From assembly GCA_913774625.1 (NCBI GenBank), contig CAJYHL010000016.1:16821-80820 (forward strand): 64,000 nucleotides of DNA, in the 5' to 3' direction. Below are positions 17,674 through 30,943 of the stretch, piece after piece. Source of the stretch: an uncultured Acidovorax sp. Its GTDB lineage: Bacteria; Pseudomonadota; Gammaproteobacteria; Burkholderiales; Burkholderiaceae_C. A program made the position numbers and the translations under genes. The stretch's first letter is position 1. The number at the start of each line of letters is the position of its first letter. The notes beneath the pieces are model-generated. The model saw nothing but the letters and a program-made list of their open reading frames with translations. It ran no database searches and was not told the DNA's origin.

Positions 17674-17687
<14 letters not shown>
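16989..17687 (-). CDS. RluA-family RNA pseudouridine synthase
   Basis: Isomerises specific uridines in tRNA or rRNA. 232 residues, the size of the short RluA-type enzymes. The catalytic Asp is D65 in [41 protein letters not shown] is the RNA-binding/active-site segment. I chose the ATG at 17687, which overlaps the end of the histidine kinase gene by 14 bp, implying coupled translation. No S4 domain is present, consistent with RluA itself rather than RluC/D. Exact target uridines are not deducible. Confidence 0.88.
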
Positions 17688-20022
<2,335 letters not shown>

Positions 20023-20146
20023 GGAGGCTCGGCGGGCGAGGCAGGCAGCCCGGCATGGCTGCGGGCAAGCTGCCGAGTGTACGTGGGACAGCGCTAGCAG
20101 GCCTCTATGGCAGAGGCCGCGCGCGCCCTGGGACATCAAACCAATG

Positions 20147-20557
20147 TCAACGCTTGACGGAAATCAGCTCGACTTCGAAATTCAGCGTGGCATTGGGCGG
20201 AATCACATTGCCCGCACCGCGTGCGCCATAGGCGATGGCCGGCGGGCAGGTCAGCTTCGCCTTGCCACCCGGCTTCATGCGCTGCACGCCTTCGGTCCAG
20301 CAGGGAATCACGCGGTTCAGAGGGAATTCAGCGGGCTCGCCGCGCTTGTACGAGCTGTCGAATTCCTTGCCGTCGGGGAAGGTGCCCTTGTAATGCACCT
20401 TGACGGTGTCGGTGGCCTTGGGGGAGTCGCCGGTACCTTCCTTGACGGATTGGTAGATCAGGCCGGAGGAGGTGGTGACAGGGGCTGTTGCGGGTGTCTG
20501 CGCGATGGCGAGCGGGGCGAGGGCGAGGGAGGCAAGCAGGGCGATGAGGTGGCGCAT
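20147..20557 (-). CDS. FKBP-type peptidyl-prolyl isomerase
   Basis: A single FKBP domain with a signal peptide (MRHLIALLASLALAPLAIAQ), 136 residues, so a periplasmic prolyl isomerase/chaperone. Domain marks are GLIYQSVKEGTGDSP, VKVHYKGTFPDGKEFDSSY, PLNRVIPCWTEGVQRMKPGGK and IPPNATLNFEVELISVK. The central WTEGVQ tryptophan is conserved. An unusual Cys replaces the more common Gly/Ala before WTEG. Start at 20557 gives the signal peptide; longer openings upstream read through unrelated sequence. Confidence 0.92.
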   Translation of the reverse strand: MRHLIALLASLALAPLAIAQTPATAPVTTSSGLIYQSVKEGTGDSPKATDTVKVHYKGTFPDGKEFDSSYKRGEPAEFPLNRVIPCWTEGVQRMKPGGKAKLTCPPAIAYGARGAGNVIPPNATLNFEVELISVKR

Positions 20558-20670
20558 TGAGGAAACTCCGGAACGGGGCAAAGGGCTGATGTTAGGGCTT
20601 GGCGCATGGGAGCTGCCGGAATGCTCCCGCCTAGAAATATGTGTATGTATAGAAGAAGGCGACGTGCCGC

Positions 20671-21087
20671 TTAAGGTCGACTCAGGAATGCACTGAACCA
20701 TGACATCACGAGAAAGCCAAGGACGCCTGAAGTCGCGACATAGCCCAAGGACGCGGCAAACCTTGCCCAGCCTGACCAACCAGGCACGTTCCCGAGGGTA
20801 TGCACGCCCGGTATGAAGATGAATGGCGCAAGGAGCAGGGCCAACGCCGTCGCCGGAGCATCGACAAAGAACACCATGAGGAGCGGTATCCATAGCGGAA
20901 CGAGCAGCGCGAAAACCTGAAAGCAGCGGCCTTGTCGAGTGGTATGCGATAAACCCCAGCCATCCGCGCTGGCACTCAGGCTGGTGATAGCGGTGCGCCA
21001 GGTACCTGGAACGAAAGTCATGCCACAGTTCGGACAACGCTCGACGCCGGCCAGAAAATTTGCGCGGCAGTTGAAGCAGGTAGGCAT
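20671..21087 (-). CDS. Zinc-ribbon membrane protein, intact copy
   Basis: 138 residues, unnamed. The N-terminus is a zinc ribbon with CxxC pairs CFNC (4-7) and CPNC (18-21). After a linker come hydrophobic segments VFALLVPLWIPLLMVFF, APATALALLLAPFIFIPGV and AASLGYVATSGVLGFLVMSWF, so a cytoplasmic zinc finger tethered to three helices. A second copy, broken by a frameshift, lies at 22803-23269. Role unknown; similar small proteins in other bacteria are uncharacterised. Confidence 0.7.
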   Translation of the reverse strand: MPTCFNCRANFLAGVERCPNCGMTFVPGTWRTAITSLSASADGWGLSHTTRQGRCFQVFALLVPLWIPLLMVFFVDAPATALALLLAPFIFIPGVHTLGNVPGWSGWARFAASLGYVATSGVLGFLVMSWFSAFLSRP

Positions 21088-21090
21088 TGC
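20696..21090. repeat. Duplicated segment, copy A
   Basis: About 395 bp matching 22877-23272 with scattered base changes and one 1-bp length difference. The match covers the zinc-ribbon gene almost exactly and stops near its ends, so the duplication is old enough to have diverged. Confidence 0.75.
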
Positions 21091-21249
21091 GTTCTAATGG
21101 GTGTGATAGTCAATGGGCGAAAAGCACAGCGCGTAAGCCATCCGGTTGATTCAATGGTTGGGTGTCGCATTCCGAATGACTGCAGTGATTATTGCTCAGT
21201 CGATGGGCCAGGCATTCCGTCGCATTGGTGGCGACTATATGACTGACGT

Positions 21250-21708
21250 TCAATCCCGTTGGGGTTCGGATTCTGAAAACAATGGGCCGCTTGTGCCTTC
21301 CAAGTACTTTGGATATTCATCGCTGATATCCAGTTCGCGACTCGCGTAGAACAAGTGGAATTGAGGACGAAATTCGGCTGGAAGTGAACCTCCCAAGGAT
21401 CTTGCCAGAAGTGAAGTGCGAACGACGGTGAGGCCGAGTCGATTGGTGCCGAACATCGTCTCACCGCAAGCGCGGCAGAAGTATCGCTTCATCTGCTTTG
21501 TAGGGTGCTGATATTCGCCAATTTGATCTCTGCCTTTCACAACTTGCACGGCCTCGTTCTTCCAAGCGGTTGCGGCCAGCACGGGCAGACCATAAAATTC
21601 TCGGCATGAGGCGCAATGGCAATAGGCGCAAGCTGCAGGACTACCGGATATCTGTAGTTCAACATCTCCGCAGTTGCAATTCAGTAGGAGTTTGGTGTTC
21701 TGCTGCAT
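21250..21708 (-). CDS. GFA family protein (CENP-V / glutathione-dependent formaldehyde-activating-like)
   Basis: 152 residues with the GFA zinc-binding pattern: CNCGDVELQI near the N-terminus, CAYCHCASCREFYG, and FCRACGETMFG in the middle. Family members bind zinc, and a few react with glutathione adducts, but most have no known substrate. Located in the low-GC island between the two zinc-ribbon copies. Start at ATG 21708 encodes MQQNTKLLLNCNCGDVEL, the normal family start. Confidence 0.85.
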   Translation of the reverse strand: MQQNTKLLLNCNCGDVELQISGSPAACAYCHCASCREFYGLPVLAATAWKNEAVQVVKGRDQIGEYQHPTKQMKRYFCRACGETMFGTNRLGLTVVRTSLLARSLGGSLPAEFRPQFHLFYASRELDISDEYPKYLEGTSGPLFSESEPQRD

Positions 21709-21831
21709 GGAATGATTTTTTGTTTGCTAAGCCTACAACCCTTGGTGAGCAACGCCAGAGTGAGAAGAGCGACGGGTTTATAAGCGTTGCTTGATTAACT
21801 TGGCCGGCTTAGAATCTATTGCTGATACGTT

Positions 21832-22236
21832 CTATCGATCCTGCCGTTCAATTTTTGCCCAGCGACGTCTTGCATGCCAGTAAGTCAGGTATAGGGCTAG
21901 CGGTACTGCTGATATGTAAAAGAAAAATAAGGGAAGAAAGATTACAGCTGATGCAGAGCCCGATAGCGTGCCTGTGGCGAGCCAAATAAAGTGGCAGGTT
22001 CGATTCTGCAGCCAACTGTACGTCATGGTAGCGAGGCATAACCAGGCAAGCAATGGCACGAGGAAGAAGTAAGAGCCCATGCTTGAAGGTATGGCGCCCG
22101 CGCCCACAGTGGATCCAAACGGCGTCAGCGCTATAAGGAAGGAACTGAGCACCGCTATGCTGGAAAGACACCACGAAAGCAGAGCCCATGCAAAACGCTG
22201 GCCAGAAACTGGTTGGGTGGGGGCTTTGTCGTCCAT
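21832..22236 (-). CDS. Unknown four-helix membrane protein
   Basis: 134 residues, unrecognised. Hydrophobic stretches run at about residues 15-40 (FAWALLSWCLSSIAVLSSFL), 52-75 (SYFFLVPLLAWLCLATMTYS), 80-100 and 100-120 (VIFLPLFFFYISAVPLALYL), with a charged tail ARRRWAKIERQDR. Start is ATG 22236. Codon use matches the island. Neighbours are also unknown, so no role can be assigned. Confidence 0.55.
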   Translation of the reverse strand: MDDKAPTQPVSGQRFAWALLSWCLSSIAVLSSFLIALTPFGSTVGAGAIPSSMGSYFFLVPLLAWLCLATMTYSWLQNRTCHFIWLATGTLSGSASAVIFLPLFFFYISAVPLALYLTYWHARRRWAKIERQDR

Positions 22237-22802
22237 TTTTCAGTGGGAGAGATGAGGTGGCGGTGCCAATGTGGCGCTGGCCAGCCATGGGATGCGGCCG
22301 TATAAGCATGGCTTTCGTACGGCCCATTCGGAGCGCTTGTTTGGAAAAATTTTTCTAAGTAGGCCCCGAGAGCGAATGGGGCAACTGCTGCCGGCAGCAC
22401 GGCGGTAGATTCGATATACGGCAGCAAGAATCAAGCGATGACGAGGCTTGGTATCAAATACTTGAGAATGGGTTTTCCTTTGAATGCGTAAGTATATTGG
22501 TTGCGGCAATAAAAGCATGGCGCCAAAATGCGGCTTGGCGGAGGAGTCCTATGTCTCTGGAGCTCCACGGAAATTTCATGAAGGTGACCTGCAATCTTCT
22601 AATGGCTGCGTGGGGAATTGGCGCCGGATGCTATGGAACGCACATTGCAGTGGCGCTGTAAAAAGGATAGCGGTGGCAATTGATGTAAAAGCGCTTGAGT
22701 CGGAAAAGACTGCAAGCTGGCACGCCTCAGGCTAGAATTTACTTGTCTTCTTCATGGCTAAATTCCTTCGGAATTTTGAGCCTCCTCAAAATTCGGGGCG
22801 AT
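22237..22802. other. 566-bp spacer in the island
   Basis: Several short frames occur on both strands, but none has a credible start, codon pattern or recognisable motif. I see no RNA gene or repeat in it. Confidence 0.4.
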
Positions 22803-23269
22803 TCAGTACCCGGGAGGCTGTCCAACTGACTGAAGGGTTCGCCGGCAATATGCTCGCGACTGACGTAGGAAACCATTGAACCACGACATCACGAGAAAGC
22901 CAAGGACGCCTGAAGTCGCGACATAGCCCAAGGACGCGGCAAAACTTGCCCAGCCTGACCAACCAGGCTCGTTCCCGATGGTGTGCACGCCAGGAATGAA
23001 GACGAACGGTGCAAGGAGCAGAGCCAACGCCGTCGCCGGAGCATCGACAAAGAACACAATGAGTAGCGGTACCCAGAGCGGCACGAGAAGCGCGACAACC
23101 TGAAACCAGCGGCCCTGCCGAGTGGTACGCGATAAACCCCAGCTTCTGCGCTGGCACTCAGGCCGGTGACAGCGGTGCGCCAGGTTCCGGGCACGAAAGT
23201 CATGTCACAGCTCGGACAACGCTCTACGCCAGCCAGAACATTGGCGCGGCAGTTGAAGCAGGTAGGCAT
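22803..23269 (-). pseudogene. Zinc-ribbon membrane protein, frameshifted copy
   Basis: Second copy of the gene at 20671-21087. The N-terminal part (MPTCFNCRANVLAGVERCPS...SLSASAEA) is in one frame and the membrane part (VPLWVPLLIVFFVDAPATAL...) in another. Alignment puts a 1-bp deletion near 23141-23146, where copy A reads CAGCCATCCGCGC and this copy CAGCTTCTGCGC. The C-terminus runs on past the point where copy A stops. It could be a true pseudogene, a programmed frameshift (no slippery run is seen) or a sequencing error. Confidence 0.7.
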
Positions 23270-23272
23270 CGC
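22877..23272. repeat. Duplicated segment, copy B
   Basis: Partner of 20696-21090, same orientation, separated by about 1.8 kb holding the GFA and membrane-protein genes. Confidence 0.75.
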
Positions 23273-23313
23273 TGCGTCGCAAGCTGGTGTATTCCCAGAG
23301 TCAGGCTGATCAA

Positions 23314-24378
23314 CTATGGAACCACGGTTCCATTAGCCTTGCGGCAAGCTTCTCTATCCAACTTGATCTCCCCAACAACATCCAACTTGCAGCTGACCTT
23401 TTCGTTTGATCTGTCGGGGGCAGGCTTTCCCAAATTTCCCACTCGCTTTGCGCGCTCTATGAATGCCCAAAGACTGTCTTCACACAGGTACCGCGGTGCC
23501 TCTTGCAGATCATTGAGGTACACGCATTGCCCAGGTGGCGACGCAATACCATCTGAAGACGCCTTTAGTACGCTCCTTATTGTTCCGTCGCGGAGTTCTA
23601 CTCCGTAATTTATCAGATAAAGTGATTGAGGTGAGGTATTAAACGCCGAGCCAATTAATCCACCCATTATTCCTGCGCCGAGCTGACTGAGCGCGGAGTA
23701 GTTGTTTCTTTCGAATGATCTTTCGACGTAGGCAGCCTGTGCTATTGAAGAGCCCAACTGCGATCCAGCGTTCGATCCGCTTGTTGATCTATCTAGTATT
23801 TGGTGACTGCGAAGTATCCCTGTGCTACCAGTCGGGATGACTTTGAGCATCGGATACATTGTCTTGAATTTTGCCTGATCGGATTCCAGCAACTGGTCAA
23901 ATATCGCCTCATCCACAAAAAGTCCATCGGGTCCTAAAGCCCGAGCTTCGGTTAGGCTGCGCATTTTTCGGGCGGCCTCCTCATGAATCGATTCAATATT
24001 GCTTTTTGCCTGTAATACCTCGGTTTCAGACGCGAATTTTTCATAAATGCGCAGCCGTACTAGCTCTAGTTCTCTAGCGGAGAAAGGATCGAACTCAGAG
24101 AACGTTTTCGAAAGAGATCTACGGCTGAATGATTCGGTCGCTGCGCGCTGAATTTGAGGGTGCGCGACCAGCAGGTCATATGCAGCTAGCCTCGTGGCAG
24201 ATTCAGGAGCTTCAAATGCATCTTCAAGCGAGCGATACGCCTTATCCCAACTGCCTTCACTGATATATGGTTTGGCGGAGTCAATAAAATTCTTTTGTGC
24301 GTCGGCTGACGATGCGCAGCCTGCCAACAGAATTAGAGCCACCGGGATGCAGCGGAATACAAGAGAAGCGATTGGCAT
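23314..24378 (-). CDS. Unknown lipoprotein
   Basis: 354 residues with a lipoprotein signal: MPIASLVFRCIPVALILLAG then Cys at 21 (lipobox LLAGC). The mature part starts with a helical, TPR-like stretch (FIDSAKPYISEGSWDKAYRSLEDAF), a long charged helical region to about 160, a Gly/Ser-rich hydrophobic patch (LGAGIMGGLIGSAF, about 235-250) that could insert in a membrane, and a C-terminal part with two Cys pairs. I know no named family. An 18-bp palindrome (23316-23333) covers its stop. Island codon use. Confidence 0.65.
   Translation of the reverse strand: MPIASLVFRCIPVALILLAGCASSADAQKNFIDSAKPYISEGSWDKAYRSLEDAFEAPESATRLAAYDLLVAHPQIQRAATESFSRRSLSKTFSEFDPFSARELELVRLRIYEKFASETEVLQAKSNIESIHEEAARKMRSLTEARALGPDGLFVDEAIFDQLLESDQAKFKTMYPMLKVIPTGSTGILRSHQILDRSTSGSNAGSQLGSSIAQAAYVERSFERNNYSALSQLGAGIMGGLIGSAFNTSPQSLYLINYGVELRDGTIRSVLKASSDGIASPPGQCVYLNDLQEAPRYLCEDSLWAFIERAKRVGNLGKPAPDRSNEKVSCKLDVVGEIKLDREACRKANGTVVP
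23316..23333. terminator. Hairpin over the lipoprotein stop codon
   Basis: ATGGAACC-AC-GGTTCCAT is a perfect inverted repeat with a 2-nt centre overlapping the last codons and the stop. No T-tract is obvious, so termination is uncertain. Confidence 0.3.
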
Positions 24379-24860
24379 GGATAGACATCTTTTCGATGTT
24401 GAATAAAAACATGACGGCACCTTGGGAAGCTGTTAGAAAGCAAGGTATGCCGGGCGGTCTCAAACCTGAATTACAACACCACTGTTTGAGATTAAGTTTT
24501 GCGATGCCAAACTGATAATCCAGCAAAGAATGCACTCCACGCCAAAGCCAGAATTGATTCACCACTTGCGATGGGTTTGATCGACCATCATGGCCAACCG
24601 GGTGACTCCCACACCGCACTACTCCGATAACTCTTCCGGCAGCTTGCCTGCCGCTTGTATCGTGTGGCGACGCGGTGACGCAGATTCCATGTCGGCACGG
24701 ACCACCGCAGAGTCCACTACAGATGCCGGATATACGACTGCAGGTGCTTTACCCTCTGGTCCCCAATCGGTCAAGCTCTTGCTGTTGTGGGGGAGTCCAT
24801 ATACGACCATTTAGGCCTCACCTGAATGTGATGGCCCTTGAGTAGATATGTGTGAATCGT
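24379..24860. other. 482-bp spacer before the lipoprotein gene
   Basis: Upstream region of the lipoprotein and downstream of the HEPN gene. Two short overlapping frames on opposite strands near 24590-24814 have no recognisable product. The left 13-bp inverted repeat (24809-24821) lies in it. Confidence 0.4.
24809..24821 (+). repeat. Left arm of 13-bp inverted repeat flanking the HEPN gene
   Basis: ATTTAGGCCTCAC; its exact reverse complement is at 25673-25685. The pair encloses one gene, 864 bp apart. Confidence 0.55.
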
Positions 24861-25598
24861 CTATGGCTGAAGATCCGCTGGCTGCAGTAGGTTGGCTGCT
24901 ATTACTTTCTCATCAAAGGCTTTCACCAGTTTCTTCACAGCTTCTCTCAGTTCGTTCACGAACTTGAAGTCCAGTTGAACGTAGCCATTCTTGGTCGCAA
25001 TTGCTGGATTTTTTGCGATGAAATCTGCCGGTAAAAATCCGTCCGTGTGCACTAAGAAGTGCCGTACTTCCAAATATGGGAGTGCTGCTTCAATAAGTGC
25101 AGGATCGACTCCGAGCGCTAGCTTGCTCGACACCTTTTGAAGCAACTTCAGAGTGCTTTGCTCCGCTTCGAGGCTTTGAAAAACGGAATCGGAAACAAGT
25201 CCTGCAACTGCATTCCAATTGCCTGCAGCTAAGATCAATTTGGCATCGAATTTACAAGAATGCTCACCGATTATTCGCCCTGCATCGAACCCGTTCTCCG
25301 CTGCTTTTTTCAGCACCGTTCGGAGGTAGTGAGTAACTTCTTCGTAGGCGTCCTTTACGTAGCCTGCATATAGTGTCGCGCGGAGGTGATTGATGACTTG
25401 CATTCGACTGCCGTCTGCGTTCTTTCGTCGTGCAATATGCGTATGCTTCTGTGGATCAACGTTCTTTAGCACTAGTTTGGACTCATTATCTGTGAGGTCT
25501 CCGTTGACTACGCCTGCACGCAATACGTCAATCAAGTCAAGATCATCATCGAAGTAGATCAGCTTCTGCGCGAACGCGTGATATGCCTTGGTTTTCAC
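24861..25598 (-). CDS. HEPN-motif protein, unknown
   Basis: 245 residues, cytoplasmic, largely helical. Near residues 179-184 it has RHFLVH, the R-x4-H signature of HEPN domains, in the context LEVRHFLVHTDGFLP where HEPN RNases have their catalytic pair. HEPN proteins include abortive-infection and toxin RNases. No antitoxin-like small gene (such as an MNT nucleotidyltransferase) is adjacent. The N-terminal 110 residues (FDDDLDLIDVLR, HLRATLYAGYVKDAYEEVTHYLRTVL) are unrecognised. Lower GC and a flanking inverted repeat suggest acquired DNA. The defence role is inference only. Confidence 0.65.
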   Translation of the reverse strand: MKTKAYHAFAQKLIYFDDDLDLIDVLRAGVVNGDLTDNESKLVLKNVDPQKHTHIARRKNADGSRMQVINHLRATLYAGYVKDAYEEVTHYLRTVLKKAAENGFDAGRIIGEHSCKFDAKLILAAGNWNAVAGLVSDSVFQSLEAEQSTLKLLQKVSSKLALGVDPALIEAALPYLEVRHFLVHTDGFLPADFIAKNPAIATKNGYVQLDFKFVNELREAVKKLVKAFDEKVIAANLLQPADLQP

Positions 25599-25672
25599 TA
25601 TCTTTTCCCTCTTGGTGAATATTTCTGCAATTGCATGGTTTTTAAGTGCACGCCTGGCGAGAACTTGGGCTT

Positions 25673-25685
25673 GTGAGGCCTAAAT
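25673..25685 (-). repeat. Right arm of 13-bp inverted repeat
   Basis: GTGAGGCCTAAAT, perfect reverse complement of 24809-24821. Confidence 0.55.
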
Positions 25686-25936
25686 AGATTTAGACGACAG
25701 TCATTGTGCCGTCTGCAGTCTGCTAAACAAAGTTTTTTCCGCTGCACCAGACGTCGAGCAGCGGGATTCCCCGTTTAGGCAAACCTAAAAATTTCCGGAT
25801 GGCGAAGCAGCCTCAAGGGGCATTGCACCCGAAATGTATCGCGGATGGATACCTGCTTCCACTACTCATACCGGGAATCACAGCAGGCTTGCCTTTCAAG
25901 GCCTGATAGACATCCGCATCTGGCCCCCAAAAGCAC

Positions 25937-25960
25937 AAAGGCCTGGTCACCCAGGCCTTT
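25937..25960 (-). terminator. Intrinsic terminator of the gcv operon
   Basis: AAAGGCCTGG (25937-25946) pairs perfectly with CCAGGCCTTT (25951-25960), loop of 4. Reading the minus strand, GTGCTTTTGG follows. It sits about 50 bp after the gcvP stop. Confidence 0.75.
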
Positions 25961-26011
25961 GTCTTTCAAATCGCAGCGCGCTTCAAGGCGCCGCATGCTG
26001 CGGCGGCAGTC

Positions 26012-28903
<2,892 letters not shown>

Positions 28904-28988
28904 CGGCGGCGGTCGGTCAGGGCGGGGCAAGGACGCTGCCGGGCTCGGTGCGGGGCCGGGCGCGGCAGCTGCGGCTGGTGAGTCAGGC

Positions 28989-29363
28989 TCAGGCGTTCTG
29001 GGCGAACGCGGTGTAGGCGGTTTCGTCCATCAGGCCGTCCAGCTGGGCGGCGTCGGACACGCGTACTTTGAAGAACCAGCCGGCGCCCAGCGGGTCGCTG
29101 TTGGCGAGCGACGGGTCGGCGCGCAGGGCCTCGTTCACTTCGACGATCTCGCCCGACACGGGCATGTAGACGTCGGCCGCGGCCTTGACGGACTCGACCA
29201 CGCCGGCGACTTCGCCCTGAGCGAAGGTCGCGCCGACTTCGGGCAGGTCCACGAACACCACGTCGCCCAGCGCGTCCTGCGCATGCTGGGTGATGCCGAC
29301 GATGGCGGCGTCCGCCTGGGCCGTGTCGATCCACTCGTGGTCTTTGGAAAACTTGACGCTCAT
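28989..29363 (-). CDS. gcvH: Glycine cleavage system H-protein
   Basis: Lipoyl-carrying shuttle protein of the glycine cleavage complex, 124 residues. The lipoylated lysine is K60 in [13 protein letters not shown]; the N-terminus [12 protein letters not shown] and the C-terminal GAGWFFKV are typical. It lies 110 bp after gcvT and 85 bp before gcvP on the minus strand. Confidence 0.97.
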   Translation of the reverse strand: MSVKFSKDHEWIDTAQADAAIVGITQHAQDALGDVVFVDLPEVGATFAQGEVAGVVESVKAAADVYMPVSGEIVEVNEALRADPSLANSDPLGAGWFFKVRVSDAAQLDGLMDETAYTAFAQNA

Positions 29364-29473
29364 GGGGAAACTCCAGAAAAAAGAGGAAGGAAGACGATGT
29401 TTGAAACGATGGCGCCGATGCCAGCCGCGACTGTAGCCGCGCGGCAGCCGGGCACGGGCCGATCCGCGTTCGT

Positions 29474-30616
29474 TCAGCCGCGGTGGTAGCGATTGGGGGT
29501 GAAGGGCATGGCCGCCACTTCCATCGGCACGGCCTTGCCGCGCACGATGGCGTTCACGCGCGTGCCCAGCGCCGCGAAGGCGGGCGCCACATAGCCCATG
29601 GCGACGGGCTTGTCCACCGTCGGGCCCAGCAGGCCGCTGGTCACTTCGCCGATGGGCTGGCCGTCCGGCGATTGCAGTGGCGTGTGCTCGCGCACCGGCA
29701 CCCGCTCCAGCGCGACCAGGCCCACGCGCTTGCGGGCCAGCAGGGCGGGGTCGTCGATCTGGGCCAGCACTTTGCCCGCGCCAGGAAAGCCGCCGGCGCG
29801 CGCGCCGCCCGTGCGGCGCACCTTCTGGATGGCCCAGTTCAGCGCGGCCTCGGGCGGGGTGGTGGTGGCGTCGATGTCGTTGCCGTAGAGGCACAGGCCC
29901 GCTTCCAGCCGCAGCGAATTGCGTGCGCCCAGGCCGATGGGCTTGACCTCGGGCTGGGCCAGCAGGGCGCGGGCCAGCGTTTCGGCCTGCGATGCGTGTA
30001 CGGAGATCTCGAAGCCGTCTTCGCCCGTGTAGCCGCTGCGGGTCACGTAGCAGTCGCAGCCGGCGATGGAGACGGCCGTGCCGGTCATGAAGACCAGCTG
30101 CAGCACCTCGGGCGCCAGGCGGCCCAGCGCCTCTGCGGCCTGCGGGCCCTGCAGCGCCAGCAGGGCCTGGTCGGGCAGGGGCTGGACCTGGCACAGATGG
30201 CCGATGCGCTGCTGGATGTGGGCGATGTCGCCCAGCTTGCAGGCGCCGTTGACGATGACGAAGAGGTCCTCGCCCCGGTTCACGAACATCAGGTCATCGA
30301 TGATGCCGCCGTCGTCGTTCAGCAGCAGGCCGTAGCGCTGGCGGCCGATGCCCAGGCCGATGACGTCCACCGGCACCAGGGTTTCGAAGGCGGCGGCGGC
30401 GTCGGGGCCGACCAGGCGCAGCTGGCCCATGTGCGAGACGTCGAAGAGGCCCGCGGCGTTGCGCGTGTGGTGGTGCTCGGCCATCAGGCCGGCGGGGTAC
30501 TGCACGGGCATGGAGTAGCCCGCGAAGGGCACCATGCGCGCGCCCAGTTCCAGGTGCAGTGCGTTGAGCGGGGTGGTCAGCAGGGGAGCGGCGGACGCGG
30601 CGGCGGACGAGGACAT
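29474..30616 (-). CDS. gcvT: Aminomethyltransferase, T-protein
   Basis: Transfers the methylene group from GcvH to tetrahydrofolate and releases ammonia. 380 residues with MVPFAGYSMPVQY, LFDVSHMGQLRL, NGACKLGDI, RSGYTGEDGFEISV and GLGARNSLRLEAGLCLYGNDID, all canonical. ATG at 30616 has GGAGATTTCCGCC upstream; a further GTG/ATG-type opening to 30631 is less likely. First gene of the operon, 70 nt below the riboswitch. Confidence 0.96.
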   Translation of the reverse strand: MSSSAAASAAPLLTTPLNALHLELGARMVPFAGYSMPVQYPAGLMAEHHHTRNAAGLFDVSHMGQLRLVGPDAAAAFETLVPVDVIGLGIGRQRYGLLLNDDGGIIDDLMFVNRGEDLFVIVNGACKLGDIAHIQQRIGHLCQVQPLPDQALLALQGPQAAEALGRLAPEVLQLVFMTGTAVSIAGCDCYVTRSGYTGEDGFEISVHASQAETLARALLAQPEVKPIGLGARNSLRLEAGLCLYGNDIDATTTPPEAALNWAIQKVRRTGGARAGGFPGAGKVLAQIDDPALLARKRVGLVALERVPVREHTPLQSPDGQPIGEVTSGLLGPTVDKPVAMGYVAPAFAALGTRVNAIVRGKAVPMEVAAMPFTPNRYHRG

Positions 30617-30685
30617 GGCGGAAATCTCCACAAGGGGCAGTCATTGACGCGGCCCGCCCCGGGCGAGGCGGTGCCGCTGCATGTG

Positions 30686-30943
30686 CCCCGCTGTCCGCTT
30701 TACCTGAGAGATTCACCGTGCCGCGCGGCCATCGATGGGATTCGATGCGGCCTCGGGGCGGGGCTTGCTCCTTCGGTGGGCCGCTGTCCGCATGGCGCGG
30801 GCGGCAGCCTCTCTCCAGCAAGGGAAACGCCCGCATCCCTGCGGGCGTTCCTGTCAGTCCTTTTGCCTGAGCGTTCGGGCGGTGGTAGGTGCCCTGCGCC
30901 TTCGGCGGCTGCCGCGTTGCGCGGCGGCTCTCTCCTGACGAGT
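30686..30943 (-). promoter_or_regulatory. Tandem glycine riboswitch
   Basis: Minus strand. Aptamer 1 spans about 30943-30850: GGAGAGAGCCG, GCCGCCGAAGGCGCAGGGC, then CTCAGGCAAAAGGACTGAC. Aptamer 2 spans about 30818-30686: GGAGAGAGGCTGC, CACCGAAGGAGCAAGCCC, then CTCTCAGGTAAAGCGGACAG. Both show the conserved cores of the class. It precedes gcvT and should switch the gcv operon on when glycine is high. The linker between the two aptamers holds a separate hairpin (30826-30849). Confidence 0.93.
30826..30849 (-). other. Hairpin in the riboswitch linker
   Basis: AACGCCCGC (30826-30834) pairs perfectly with GCGGGCGTT (30841-30849), 6-nt loop, in the stretch joining aptamer 1 to aptamer 2. On the minus strand it is followed by TCCC, so a terminator is unlikely. 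Confidence 0.6.

Larger units (their letters stand above)
20640..25930. other. Accessory island of lower GC
   Basis: Base and codon use here are visibly less GC-rich than on both sides. All supported genes read on the minus strand, most are unknown, spacers are long, and one gene is present twice. The flanking genes (fkbp-like and gcvP) are core genes. No integrase, transposase or tRNA attachment site was found, so how it arrived is unknown. Confidence 0.55.
25599..26011. other. 413-bp spacer between HEPN gene and gcvP
   Basis: Upstream of the HEPN gene (its promoter should be here), with the right inverted-repeat arm at 25673-25685 and the gcvP terminator at 25937-25960. No gene is supported. 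Confidence 0.45.

Noticed and set aside
24590..24814. 74-codon frame in the island spacer
   Set aside because: Overlapped by another frame on the opposite strand, no Shine-Dalgarno sequence and no recognisable motif.
20640..25930. Integron gene-cassette array
   Set aside because: Same-strand orphan genes suggested it, but I found no attC-like GTTRRRY/RYYYAAC core sites between them and no integrase.
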